64,000 nucleotides of DNA from Actinopolymorpha cephalotaxi (lineage in GTDB: Bacteria; Actinomycetota; Actinomycetes; Propionibacteriales; Actinopolymorphaceae), in the NCBI RefSeq assembly GCF_013408535.1, contig NZ_JACBZA010000001.1:4796850-4860849 (forward strand). Direction: 5' to 3'. Positions within the stretch are counted from its first letter, which is position 1. Every line of letters starts with the position of its first letter. This document shows positions 56,676-64,000 of this stretch, one piece after another. Both the position numbers and the translations under genes were made by a program. Under the pieces are notes generated by a model that was not told the origin of the DNA, made no database searches, and saw only the letters and a program-made list of their open reading frames with translations.

Positions 56676-58095
56676 GGGAGTCCTCCTGGCCTGCGCTGTC
56701 TGTCGATCGGCCGGCGGTGCCCGAACCGCCTGGCCCGGTCTCGCGGGCGGCGCCCGCGTCGGCGGACACGGCCACCGCGGCGGGTTGCAGACCGGGCACC
56801 TTCTGTCCGGGCATCGGCGGGACAGGGTATCCACCGCTGAACGGGTCGAAGTCCACCCGGTCGGCTTCCTCCCTCGCGGCCTCCTCCGCCTGCTCCTTGC
56901 GGGCCGCCCTCGCGTCGTAGACGAAGGACAGCGCCAGGACCACGAGGATCACCGCGCCGATGCCGTAGAAGAACTGGCGCTGGTAGCCCGCGCTCAGGGT
57001 GGCCCGCGCGGTCGCCACGAAGACCGTCCACACCAGCGCGATCGGGATCAGGAACTTCCAGCCCAGTCGCATGAACTGGTCGTACCTGAACCGCGGCAGG
57101 GTCCCGCGCAGCCAGATGAACACGAACATGAAGACCAGCACCTTGCCGATGAACCACACGAACGGCAGCCAGCCCTCGTTGGCACCCGACCACATCGACA
57201 GCGGCCACGGCGCCCGCCAGCCGCCGAGGAACAGCGTGGTCGCCAGCGCGGAGACCGTCACCATGTTGACGTACTCGGCGAGGAAGAACAGGAGGTACTT
57301 CATCGAGGCGTACTCGGTGGCGAAGCCGGCCACCAGCTCACCCTCGGCCTCCGGCAGGTCGAACGGCGCCCGGTTGGTCTCGCCCACCATCGACACGAGG
57401 TAGATGAGGAACGACGGGAGCAGCACGATGGCGTACCAGCTGGGCAGCTGGATGGTCAGCCCGAAGATGTGCGCCGCGCTGCCGTGCGCCTGCGCGTTCA
57501 CGATCTCCGACGTCGACATCGAGCCGGAGTAGAGGAACACCGCGACGAACGCGAGGCCCATCGCGACCTCGTAGGAGATCATCTGCGCCGACGAGCGCAG
57601 ACCACCCAGCAGCGGGTACGTCGAACCGGAGGACCAGCCGCCGAGCACGATGCCGTAGATGCCGAGCGAGGCCACCGCGAGCACCAGCAGCACCCCGACC
57701 GGAAGGTCGGTCAGCTGCAGCGGCGTGCGGTGTCCGAAGATGCTCACCTCGGGCCCGAGCGGGATCACCGAGAACGCCGTGAACGCCATCGCCGCGGAGA
57801 TCACCGGCGCCATCACGTAGATCACGGTGTCGACGTTCTTCGGCTTGATCGTCTCCTTCAGCGACAGCTTGACGCCGTCGGCGAGGCTCTGCAGCAGACC
57901 GAAGGGGCCGTGCACCTTGGGCCCGGTGCGGTGCTGCATCCGGGCCACGACCTTGCGCTCGAACCACACGTTGAAGATCGTGAACACCAGCAGCAGCACC
58001 GTGATGCCGAGCGCCTTGATGAGGACGATCCACCACGGGTCCTTGCCGAACGCCGCCAGCTCACCGGCGGCGAGTGGCAGCACAGCGGTGGTCAT
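56668..58095 (-). CDS. nuoH: NADH-quinone oxidoreductase subunit H (canonical operon)
   Basis: The 475-aa protein has the canonical quinone-channel loop [20 protein letters not shown] and [27 protein letters not shown]. The membrane part ends near residue 400; about 75 polar residues follow ([20 protein letters not shown], then Gly/Pro-rich). It serves as the reference for judging the divergent NuoH at 26201-27160. ATG at 58095 overlaps the NuoG stop by four bases. Confidence 0.94.
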   Translation of the reverse strand: MTTAVLPLAAGELAAFGKDPWWIVLIKALGITVLLLVFTIFNVWFERKVVARMQHRTGPKVHGPFGLLQSLADGVKLSLKETIKPKNVDTVIYVMAPVISAAMAFTAFSVIPLGPEVSIFGHRTPLQLTDLPVGVLLVLAVASLGIYGIVLGGWSSGSTYPLLGGLRSSAQMISYEVAMGLAFVAVFLYSGSMSTSEIVNAQAHGSAAHIFGLTIQLPSWYAIVLLPSFLIYLVSMVGETNRAPFDLPEAEGELVAGFATEYASMKYLLFFLAEYVNMVTVSALATTLFLGGWRAPWPLSMWSGANEGWLPFVWFIGKVLVFMFVFIWLRGTLPRFRYDQFMRLGWKFLIPIALVWTVFVATARATLSAGYQRQFFYGIGAVILVVLALSFVYDARAARKEQAEEAAREEADRVDFDPFSGGYPVPPMPGQKVPGLQPAAVAVSADAGAARETGPGGSGTAGRSTDSAGQEDSRG

Positions 58096-60641
58096 GCCGT
58101 ACCTCCCTGACTGGCGGTCGAGCCGGCGGCCGACCCGTTCGGAGACTGATGGTCCGTCGCGGTGCTGTCGACCGGCTGAGGTGCCCGCTCGGCCCGGGCG
58201 ACGTCCACGAGCGCGCCGGCGTCGGCGCCGAGCGTGTCGTACACGTGCGACCCCGTGGAGTGGGTGGGAACCCACACCACCTGGTCGGGCAGGTCGGCGA
58301 CCTCGACCGGCAGGTGCAGCCGGCCGTGGGTCGTGGAGACCTCTACCGCGTCGCCCTCGACGACCCCGAGGGCCGTCGCGGTCGTCGCGGACAGGCGCGC
58401 CCGCACCGGGCGGGCGGTGCCGGCGAGGTTGGGCTCTCCGGCCAGCAGGGCGCCGTCGTCGATCAGCTGCGGCCAGGTCGCGAGGACCGCCTCGCCCGCG
58501 CTCGGCTGGGCGGGCTCGGGTGCGGGCAGCCGCGGCGGCACCGCGCGGGTGCCGTCCCAGGCGCCCAGCTCGGTCAGCTCGGCGCGGGCGCCCTCGACGG
58601 TGGTGAAGCCGAGCGGCGCGTCGAGCTCGTCGGCGAGGCCGGCCAGCACCCACAGGTCGGGCTGCTGCCCGCCCTCGGCGAGTGCCCGCTCGAACGGGCG
58701 GGCGCGGCCCTCCCAGTCGACGAACGAGCCGGCCTTCTCGGCCACCGCGGCGACCGGGAACACCACGTCGGCGTACTTCGTGACCTCGGTCGGGGACAGC
58801 TCCAGGCTGACCACGAACGCGGCTCGCTCCAGCCCGGCGCGCGCGGCGGCCGGGTCGGGCAGGTCGTCGATCTGCACGCCGCCGACCACCAGCGCACCCA
58901 GCTCGCCGTCGGCGGCCTCGGTGAGCATGGTCGAGGCGTCCCGGCCGGGCTCGATCGGCAGCTCGCCGACGCCCCACGCCGCGGCCACGTCGACCCGGGC
59001 GGCGGCGTCGAAGCTCGGCCGGCCACCGGGCAGCAGGTGCGGGAGGCAGCCCGCGTCCACCGCGCCGCGCTCACCCGCGCGGCGGGGAACCCAGGCCAGC
59101 CGCGCACCGGTCTCCTCGGCCAGCCGGAGTACGGCCGACAGGGCACCGGAGGACGCGGCCAGGCGGGACCCGACCAGGATCACGGCGTTCGGGCCGCGCA
59201 GCGCCTCGGCGGCGGCTCGGCCGGCCTCGTCCAGACCGCTGTCCGTGCCGCTCACGCTGAGGGCGTCCAGGAACTCCGCCTCCGTGCCGGGTGCGGCCCG
59301 CAGCAGCGAGCCGGACAGCTTCTCCAGCCCGGACGTGGTGTACGGCGCCATCGAGGTGACGGTGGTGCCGCCCTTGCTGACCGCCTTGCGCAGCCGCAGG
59401 AAGACGATCGGCGCCTCCTCCTCGACCTCCAGGCCGACCAGCAGGACCGCGCTCGCGCGCTCCAGGTCGCGGTAGGTCACGCCGAGGCCGGAGCCGGCGA
59501 CGGCGGCGCTGAGGAAGTCCGCCTCCTCGTGGGAGTGCGGCCGGGAACGGAAGTCGACGTTGTTGGTGTTCAGCGCCACCCGGGCGAACTTGGAGTACGC
59601 GTAGGCGTCCTCCAGCGTCACCCGGCCGCCGGTCAGCACACCGGTGCGGCCGCGGGCGGCGGCCAGCCCCTCGGCGGCCACCCGGAACGCCTCCGACCAC
59701 GAGGCCGGGCGCAGCTCACCGTCGTCCTCGTCGCGGACCAGCGGGTGGGTGAGGCGGTCGGTGGTCGCGGCGTACCGGAAACCGAACCGGCCCTTGTCGC
59801 AGATCCACTCCTCGTTGACCTCGGGGTCGTCGCCGGCCAGCCGGCGCATCACCTTGCCGCGCCGGTGGTCGGTACGGATCGAGCAGCCGTTGGAGCAGTG
59901 CTCGCAGGTGCCCGGCGTGGACACCAGGTCGAACGGACGCGAGCGGAAGCGGTACTGCGCGCTGGTGAGCGCGCCGACCGGGCAGATCTGGATGGTGTTG
60001 CCGGAGAAGTAGCTGGAGAACGGCTCCTTCTCGTAGATGCCGACCTGCTGCAGCGCGCCGCGCTCGAGCAGCTCGATGAACGGGTCGCCGGCCACCTGCT
60101 TGGAGAAGCGGGTGCACCGCGCGCACAGGACGCAGCGCTCGCGGTCGAGCAGCACCTGGCTGGAGATGTTGATCGGCTTGGGGTAGGTGCGCTTCACCTC
60201 GGTGAAGCGGCTCTCCGGCCGGCCGTTGCTCATCGCCTGGTTCTGCAGCGGGCACTCGCCGCCCTTGTCGCAGACCGGGCAGTCCAGCGGGTGGTTGATC
60301 AGCAGGAACTCCATGATTCCCTGCTGCGCCTTGTCCGCCGTACCGGATGTCAACTGGGTCTTGACGACCATGCCCTCGGCGGCCTCGATCGTGCAGGAGG
60401 CCTGCGGCTTGGGGAAGCCGCGGCCGTTGCCCGCGTCGGGGATGTCGACCAGGCACTGCCGGCAGGCACCCACCGGGTCCAGCAGCGGGTGGTCGCAGAA
60501 CCTCGGGATCTGCACCCCGATCATCTCCGCGGCCCGGATCACCAGGGTGCCCTTCGGCACGCTCACCTTGACGTCGTCGATGGTGAGCGTGACGAGGTTC
60601 TCCACCTCGGCCGACGTCTGGTCGGACGCCTGCACTGTCAT
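58092..60641 (-). CDS. nuoG: NADH-quinone oxidoreductase subunit G (canonical operon)
   Basis: The 849-aa protein has the N-terminal 2Fe-2S ligands (C49, C60, C63, C83), the [13 protein letters not shown] and [10 protein letters not shown] 4Fe-4S region, and [10 protein letters not shown] of the molybdopterin-like domain. The C-terminal molybdopterin oxidoreductase fold has lost cofactor function, as in all NuoG. It is the large iron-sulfur subunit of the NADH module. ATG 60641 overlaps the NuoF stop as ATGA. Confidence 0.94.
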   Translation of the reverse strand: MTVQASDQTSAEVENLVTLTIDDVKVSVPKGTLVIRAAEMIGVQIPRFCDHPLLDPVGACRQCLVDIPDAGNGRGFPKPQASCTIEAAEGMVVKTQLTSGTADKAQQGIMEFLLINHPLDCPVCDKGGECPLQNQAMSNGRPESRFTEVKRTYPKPINISSQVLLDRERCVLCARCTRFSKQVAGDPFIELLERGALQQVGIYEKEPFSSYFSGNTIQICPVGALTSAQYRFRSRPFDLVSTPGTCEHCSNGCSIRTDHRRGKVMRRLAGDDPEVNEEWICDKGRFGFRYAATTDRLTHPLVRDEDDGELRPASWSEAFRVAAEGLAAARGRTGVLTGGRVTLEDAYAYSKFARVALNTNNVDFRSRPHSHEEADFLSAAVAGSGLGVTYRDLERASAVLLVGLEVEEEAPIVFLRLRKAVSKGGTTVTSMAPYTTSGLEKLSGSLLRAAPGTEAEFLDALSVSGTDSGLDEAGRAAAEALRGPNAVILVGSRLAASSGALSAVLRLAEETGARLAWVPRRAGERGAVDAGCLPHLLPGGRPSFDAAARVDVAAAWGVGELPIEPGRDASTMLTEAADGELGALVVGGVQIDDLPDPAAARAGLERAAFVVSLELSPTEVTKYADVVFPVAAVAEKAGSFVDWEGRARPFERALAEGGQQPDLWVLAGLADELDAPLGFTTVEGARAELTELGAWDGTRAVPPRLPAPEPAQPSAGEAVLATWPQLIDDGALLAGEPNLAGTARPVRARLSATTATALGVVEGDAVEVSTTHGRLHLPVEVADLPDQVVWVPTHSTGSHVYDTLGADAGALVDVARAERAPQPVDSTATDHQSPNGSAAGSTASQGGTA

Positions 60642-61960
60642 ACGCCAACTCCTGCGGTCGCAGTCTCGGCCCCGAACAACGTGGCGGCGGCCGGGTCGAA
60701 CGGGCACCCGCCGTGTTCGAAGTGCGCGACGTAATCGTCGCGGAAGAACTTGATGGACGACATGATCGGGGCGACGGCGCCGTCGGCCAGGGCGCAGAAC
60801 GACCGGCCGGCGATGTTGTCGCACAGGTCGAGCAGCGTCTCCAGGTCGTCGGTGCTCCCCTCGCCCCGCTCCAGGCGTTCGAGGATCTGCACCAGCCACC
60901 AGGTGCCCTCCCGGCAGGGAGTGCACTTGCCGCACGACTCGTGCTTGTAGAACTCCGTCCACCGCAGCACCGCCCGCACCGCGCAGGTGGTGTCGTCGAA
61001 CATCTGCAGGGCGCGGGTGCCGAGCATGCTGCCGGCGCCCATCATCCCCTCGTAGTCGAGCGGCACGTCGAGGTGTTCGTCGGTGAGCATCGGCGTGGAG
61101 GACCCGCCCGGCGTCCAGAACTTCAGCCGGTGCCCGGCGCGGATCCCGCCGGCCAGGTCCAGCAGCTCGCGCAGGGTGATGCCCAGCGGCCCTTCGTACT
61201 GTCCCGGCCGCTCGACGTGCCCGGACAGGGAGTAGATGACGTGGCCCTTGCTCTTCTCGGTCCCCATGCCGGCGAACCATTCCGGTCCGTTGGCGACGAT
61301 CGCCGGAACCGAGGCGATGGACTCGACGTTGTTGATGACAGTGGGCGAGGCGTACAGACCCGCGACGGCCGGGAAGGGCGGCCGCAGCCGAGGCTGACCC
61401 CGGCGACCCTCCAGGGAGTCGAGCAGGGCGGTCTCCTCACCACAGATGTAGGCGCCCGCGCCCGCGTGCACCACGACGTCGAGGTCGTAGCCGGTGTCGA
61501 GGATGTTGCGGCCGATGTAGCCCGCGGCGTAGGCCTCCTGCACCGCCTGCTGCAGCCGGCGGATGACGTGCAGCACCTCGCCGCGTACGTAGATGAACGC
61601 CTGCCGCGCGCGGATGGCGTACGCCGAGATGATGACGCCCTCCACCAGCGTGTGCGGGCTGGCCATCATCAGCGGGATGTCCTTGCAGGTGCCCGGCTCG
61701 GACTCGTCGGCGTTGACGACGAGGTAGCGCGGCTTGTCACCGAGCGGCGGCAGGAAGCCCCACTTCATCCCGGTGGGGAAGCCGGCGCCGCCCCGGCCGC
61801 GCAGGCCGGAGTCCTTGACCATGGCCACGACCTCTTCGGGCTCGCGGCCGAACGCCTGCCTGAGCGCTTCGTACCCGCCCTGGTCGGCGTAGGCGCGCAT
61901 GGTCCACGAACCCTGCCGGCCCCAGTTGGCCGTGAGTACCGGCGTCAGCGGATCGGTCAT
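60638..61960 (-). CDS. nuoF: NADH-quinone oxidoreductase subunit F (canonical operon)
   Basis: The 440-aa flavoprotein has the FMN site [13 protein letters not shown], the NADH site [22 protein letters not shown], and 4Fe-4S ligands in [12 protein letters not shown] plus the later Cys in [11 protein letters not shown]. It oxidises NADH. ATG 61960 overlaps the NuoE stop as ATGA. Confidence 0.96.
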   Translation of the reverse strand: MTDPLTPVLTANWGRQGSWTMRAYADQGGYEALRQAFGREPEEVVAMVKDSGLRGRGGAGFPTGMKWGFLPPLGDKPRYLVVNADESEPGTCKDIPLMMASPHTLVEGVIISAYAIRARQAFIYVRGEVLHVIRRLQQAVQEAYAAGYIGRNILDTGYDLDVVVHAGAGAYICGEETALLDSLEGRRGQPRLRPPFPAVAGLYASPTVINNVESIASVPAIVANGPEWFAGMGTEKSKGHVIYSLSGHVERPGQYEGPLGITLRELLDLAGGIRAGHRLKFWTPGGSSTPMLTDEHLDVPLDYEGMMGAGSMLGTRALQMFDDTTCAVRAVLRWTEFYKHESCGKCTPCREGTWWLVQILERLERGEGSTDDLETLLDLCDNIAGRSFCALADGAVAPIMSSIKFFRDDYVAHFEHGGCPFDPAAATLFGAETATAGVGV

Positions 61961-62829
61961 CGCTGTCCCCTCTCACCGTCGGCACCGTCGGCACGGCCCG
62001 CGTTGTCGGCGTTCTCCGCACCGCTCTCGGGCGTCTCGGGCCGGTTGCCCGGGCCCTTGCCGCCGCCACCGACGCCGGCCTCGGCGGCCCGCGACTCGCT
62101 CTCGGCGCGGGTCGTGTCGGTCTCGGCGGCGGTCCGGGTCGCCTCTGCGGGAGTGGAACCCCGGGTGGTCAGGTCGGGTGCCGCCGTGGCGACGTTGCCG
62201 CCGGCGGTCCAGCCGCGCTCGTGCGCGAGGCGCAGACCGACCAGCGACGCCTCACCGGCCGAGGGACCCTCGTCCGCACGGCCGTCGGGGAAGCCGGCCA
62301 GCACCCGCTCGGCCTGCCGCCAGGTGCACACCCGCGCACCCCGGTCGGCCTCCACCTCGGTGCCGGCCCGCAGGTCGTCGACGAGCTTGCGGGCCCGGTC
62401 GGGGGTCATGTTGTCGAAGAACTCCCAGTTGACCATCACCACGGGGGCGAAGTCGCAGGCGGCGTTGCACTCGACGTGTTCGAGGGTGACCTTGCCGTCC
62501 TCGGTGGTCTCGTCGTTGCCGATCCCGAGGTGGTCCTTCAGCCCGGCCATGATCTGGTCGCCGCCCATCACCGCGCACAGCGTGTTGGTGCACACGCCGA
62601 CGTGGTAGTCACCGACCGGGCGGCGCTTGTACATGGTGTAGAAGGTCGCCACCGCCGCGACCTCGGCCGCGGTGATGTCGAGCAGCTCGGCACACACCTC
62701 GATGCCGTCGGGGCTGACGAAGCCCTCCTCGCTCTGGACGAGGTGCAGCATCGGCAGCAGCGCCGAACGCGGCTGGGGGTAGCGCGCGATGATCTCCCGC
62801 ATCTCCGCACGCGTCTTCTCGGTGATCAA
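61957..62829 (-). CDS. nuoE: NADH-quinone oxidoreductase subunit E with C-terminal extension
   Basis: The first 160-200 residues are a normal NuoE with 2Fe-2S ligands in [13 protein letters not shown] and [11 protein letters not shown]. Beyond about residue 205, another 85 residues are rich in Ala, Thr, Glu and Gly ([20 protein letters not shown]) and look disordered. Usual length is 160-240. ATG 62829 overlaps the NuoD stop. Confidence 0.94.
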   Translation of the reverse strand: MITEKTRAEMREIIARYPQPRSALLPMLHLVQSEEGFVSPDGIEVCAELLDITAAEVAAVATFYTMYKRRPVGDYHVGVCTNTLCAVMGGDQIMAGLKDHLGIGNDETTEDGKVTLEHVECNAACDFAPVVMVNWEFFDNMTPDRARKLVDDLRAGTEVEADRGARVCTWRQAERVLAGFPDGRADEGPSAGEASLVGLRLAHERGWTAGGNVATAAPDLTTRGSTPAEATRTAAETDTTRAESESRAAEAGVGGGGKGPGNRPETPESGAENADNAGRADGADGERGQR

Positions 62830-64000
62830 CGGTCCACTCCACCCATCACGGGGTCGATGCTCGCGACCGCGACGATGACGTCGGCCACCATGCTGCCCTC
62901 ACACATGGCCGCCGCGGTCTGCAGGTTGACGAAGGACGGGTCCCGGAAGTGGGCCCGGAACGGGCGGGTTCCACCGTCGGACACCAGGTGACAGGCCAGC
63001 TCCCCGCGGGGGGACTCCACCGCGAAGTAGGCCTGGCCGGCCGGCACGCGGAAGCCCTCGGTCACCAGCTTGAAGTGGTGGATGAGCGCTTCCATCGACT
63101 CGCCCATGATGTGCTTGATGTGCTCGAGGGAGTTGCCCATGCCGTCGGAGCCGATCGCCAGCTGGCTGGGCCAGGCGATCTTCTTGTCGGCAATCATCAC
63201 CGGGCCGGGCGTCTCCAGGCGTTCGACGCACTGCTCGACGATCTTCAGGCTCTCGTGCATCTCGTCCAGCCGGATGCGGAACCGGCCGTAGGAGTCGGAG
63301 GTGTCCCACGTCTTCACCTCGAAGTCGTAGGTCTCGTAACCCCAGTACGGCTGGGTCTTGCGCAGGTCCCACGGGTAGCCGGTCGCCCGCAGCACCGGAC
63401 CGCTGGCGCCGAGCGCCATGCAGCCGGTGAGGTCGAGGTAGCCGTTGCCGGCCAGGCGGCCCTTGAAGATGGGGTTCTCGTTGCACAGCGCGGCGTACTC
63501 GGGCAGGTGCTTGCGCATCCACACGATGTAGTCGCGGATGGCGTCCAAGGCCCCGTCGGGGAGGTCCTGGGACACACCGCCGGGACGGATGTACGCGTGG
63601 TTCATCCGCAGGCCGGTGATCAGCTCGAACAGGTCGAGCGTCTTCTCCCGCTCGCGGAAGCCGATCGTCATCACCGTGAGGGCGCCGATCTCCATGCCGC
63701 CGGTGGCGATCGCCACCAGGTGGGAGGAGATCCGGTTGAGCTCCATCATCAGGACGCGGAGGACCTGGGCCCGCTCGGGGATGTCGTCCTCGATGCCGAG
63801 CAGCTTCTCGATCGCGCCGACGTAGGCGGCCTCGTTGTAGAACGGCGAGAGGTAGTCCATCCGGGTGCAGAACGTGACGCCCTGCGTCCACGTCCGGTAT
63901 TCCATGTTCTTCTCGATACCGGTGTGGAGGTAGCCGATGCCGCACCGCATGTCCTTCACGGTCTCGCCGTCCAGCTCCAGGATCAGCCGGAGGACGCCGT
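62826..64000 (-). CDS. nuoD: NADH-quinone oxidoreductase subunit D, 5' end outside the window
   Basis: The 49-kDa subunit is visible for about 391 residues and stays open to the right edge. It reads [16 protein letters not shown] before [20 protein letters not shown], so the true start lies beyond 64000. Conserved quinone-site features include the [10 protein letters not shown] His and the C-terminal DPVMGGVDR. This is the only NuoD in the window. NuoC, B and A presumably lie further right. Confidence 0.95.
   Translation of the reverse strand, partial: GVLRLILELDGETVKDMRCGIGYLHTGIEKNMEYRTWTQGVTFCTRMDYLSPFYNEAAYVGAIEKLLGIEDDIPERAQVLRVLMMELNRISSHLVAIATGGMEIGALTVMTIGFREREKTLDLFELITGLRMNHAYIRPGGVSQDLPDGALDAIRDYIVWMRKHLPEYAALCNENPIFKGRLAGNGYLDLTGCMALGASGPVLRATGYPWDLRKTQPYWGYETYDFEVKTWDTSDSYGRFRIRLDEMHESLKIVEQCVERLETPGPVMIADKKIAWPSQLAIGSDGMGNSLEHIKHIMGESMEALIHHFKLVTEGFRVPAGQAYFAVESPRGELACHLVSDGGTRPFRAHFRDPSFVNLQTAAAMCEGSMVADVIVAVASIDPVMGGVDR

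Overview
The window is high-GC DNA from an actinomycete. Evidence: GC is about 70% by eye in the core genes, GTG and TTG starts are common, genes overlap as GTGA/ATGA, and actinobacterial families (DUF427, PARIS-like, FxLD-type lanthipeptide) are present. A menaquinone-type polyprenyl synthase sits beside complex I genes. The genus cannot be fixed from sequence alone.

Layout. (1) 1-3690: end of a class I lanthipeptide locus on the minus strand. It holds an FxLD-type precursor with a very Cys/Thr-rich tail, a LanC cyclase, and a LanB dehydratase that runs off the left edge. A divergent gene of unknown function lies to its right. (2) 3690-5340: about 1.65 kb without a convincing gene, holding a 34-bp perfect palindrome. 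(3) 5344-9556: a compact, lower-GC, five-gene minus-strand operon encoding a HAD phosphatase, a SIR2-domain protein, a Nudix hydrolase, a PP-loop ATPase and a small P-loop kinase. This is my best candidate for an undescribed, probably anti-phage, system. (4) 9690-12376: mobile-element debris, made of an IS481-type remnant, an IS30 tail, an IS256 element with a frameshifted transposase, and a tyrosine integrase cut off at the IS256 edge. (5) 12494-14729: a two-gene AAA ATPase plus DUF4435 pair of PARIS type. (6) 14730-15917: about 1.2 kb without a clear gene, ending at a tRNA-Tyr gene. Sections 3-6 together read as a decayed integrative element and defence island abutting tRNA-Tyr.

(7) 16100-64000: conserved chromosome. 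It contains YajQ, HtpX, an FAD monooxygenase, a partial complex I operon (NuoABCHIJKLMN without D, E, F or G), DinB, a polar amino-acid ABC transporter, a small HTH gene, an APH-like kinase, an aminotransferase, a phosphatase-like protein, DUF1203 and a peptide-binding lipoprotein. These are followed by a 2-oxoacid:ferredoxin oxidoreductase pair (KorAB), RarD, MOSC, a sulfotransferase, DUF427, a half-length PhoX relative, a MobA-like nucleotidyltransferase, a deacetylase-glycosyltransferase fusion and polyprenyl diphosphate synthase. A canonical complex I operon (NuoD to NuoN) runs off the right edge at NuoD.

The respiratory genes fit together. The right-hand operon is the usual NADH:menaquinone oxidoreductase and is followed by a likely quinone side-chain synthase. 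The left-hand operon has the membrane arm and connecting subunits but no NADH module and no NuoD, and KorAB, a source of reduced ferredoxin, is encoded between the two.
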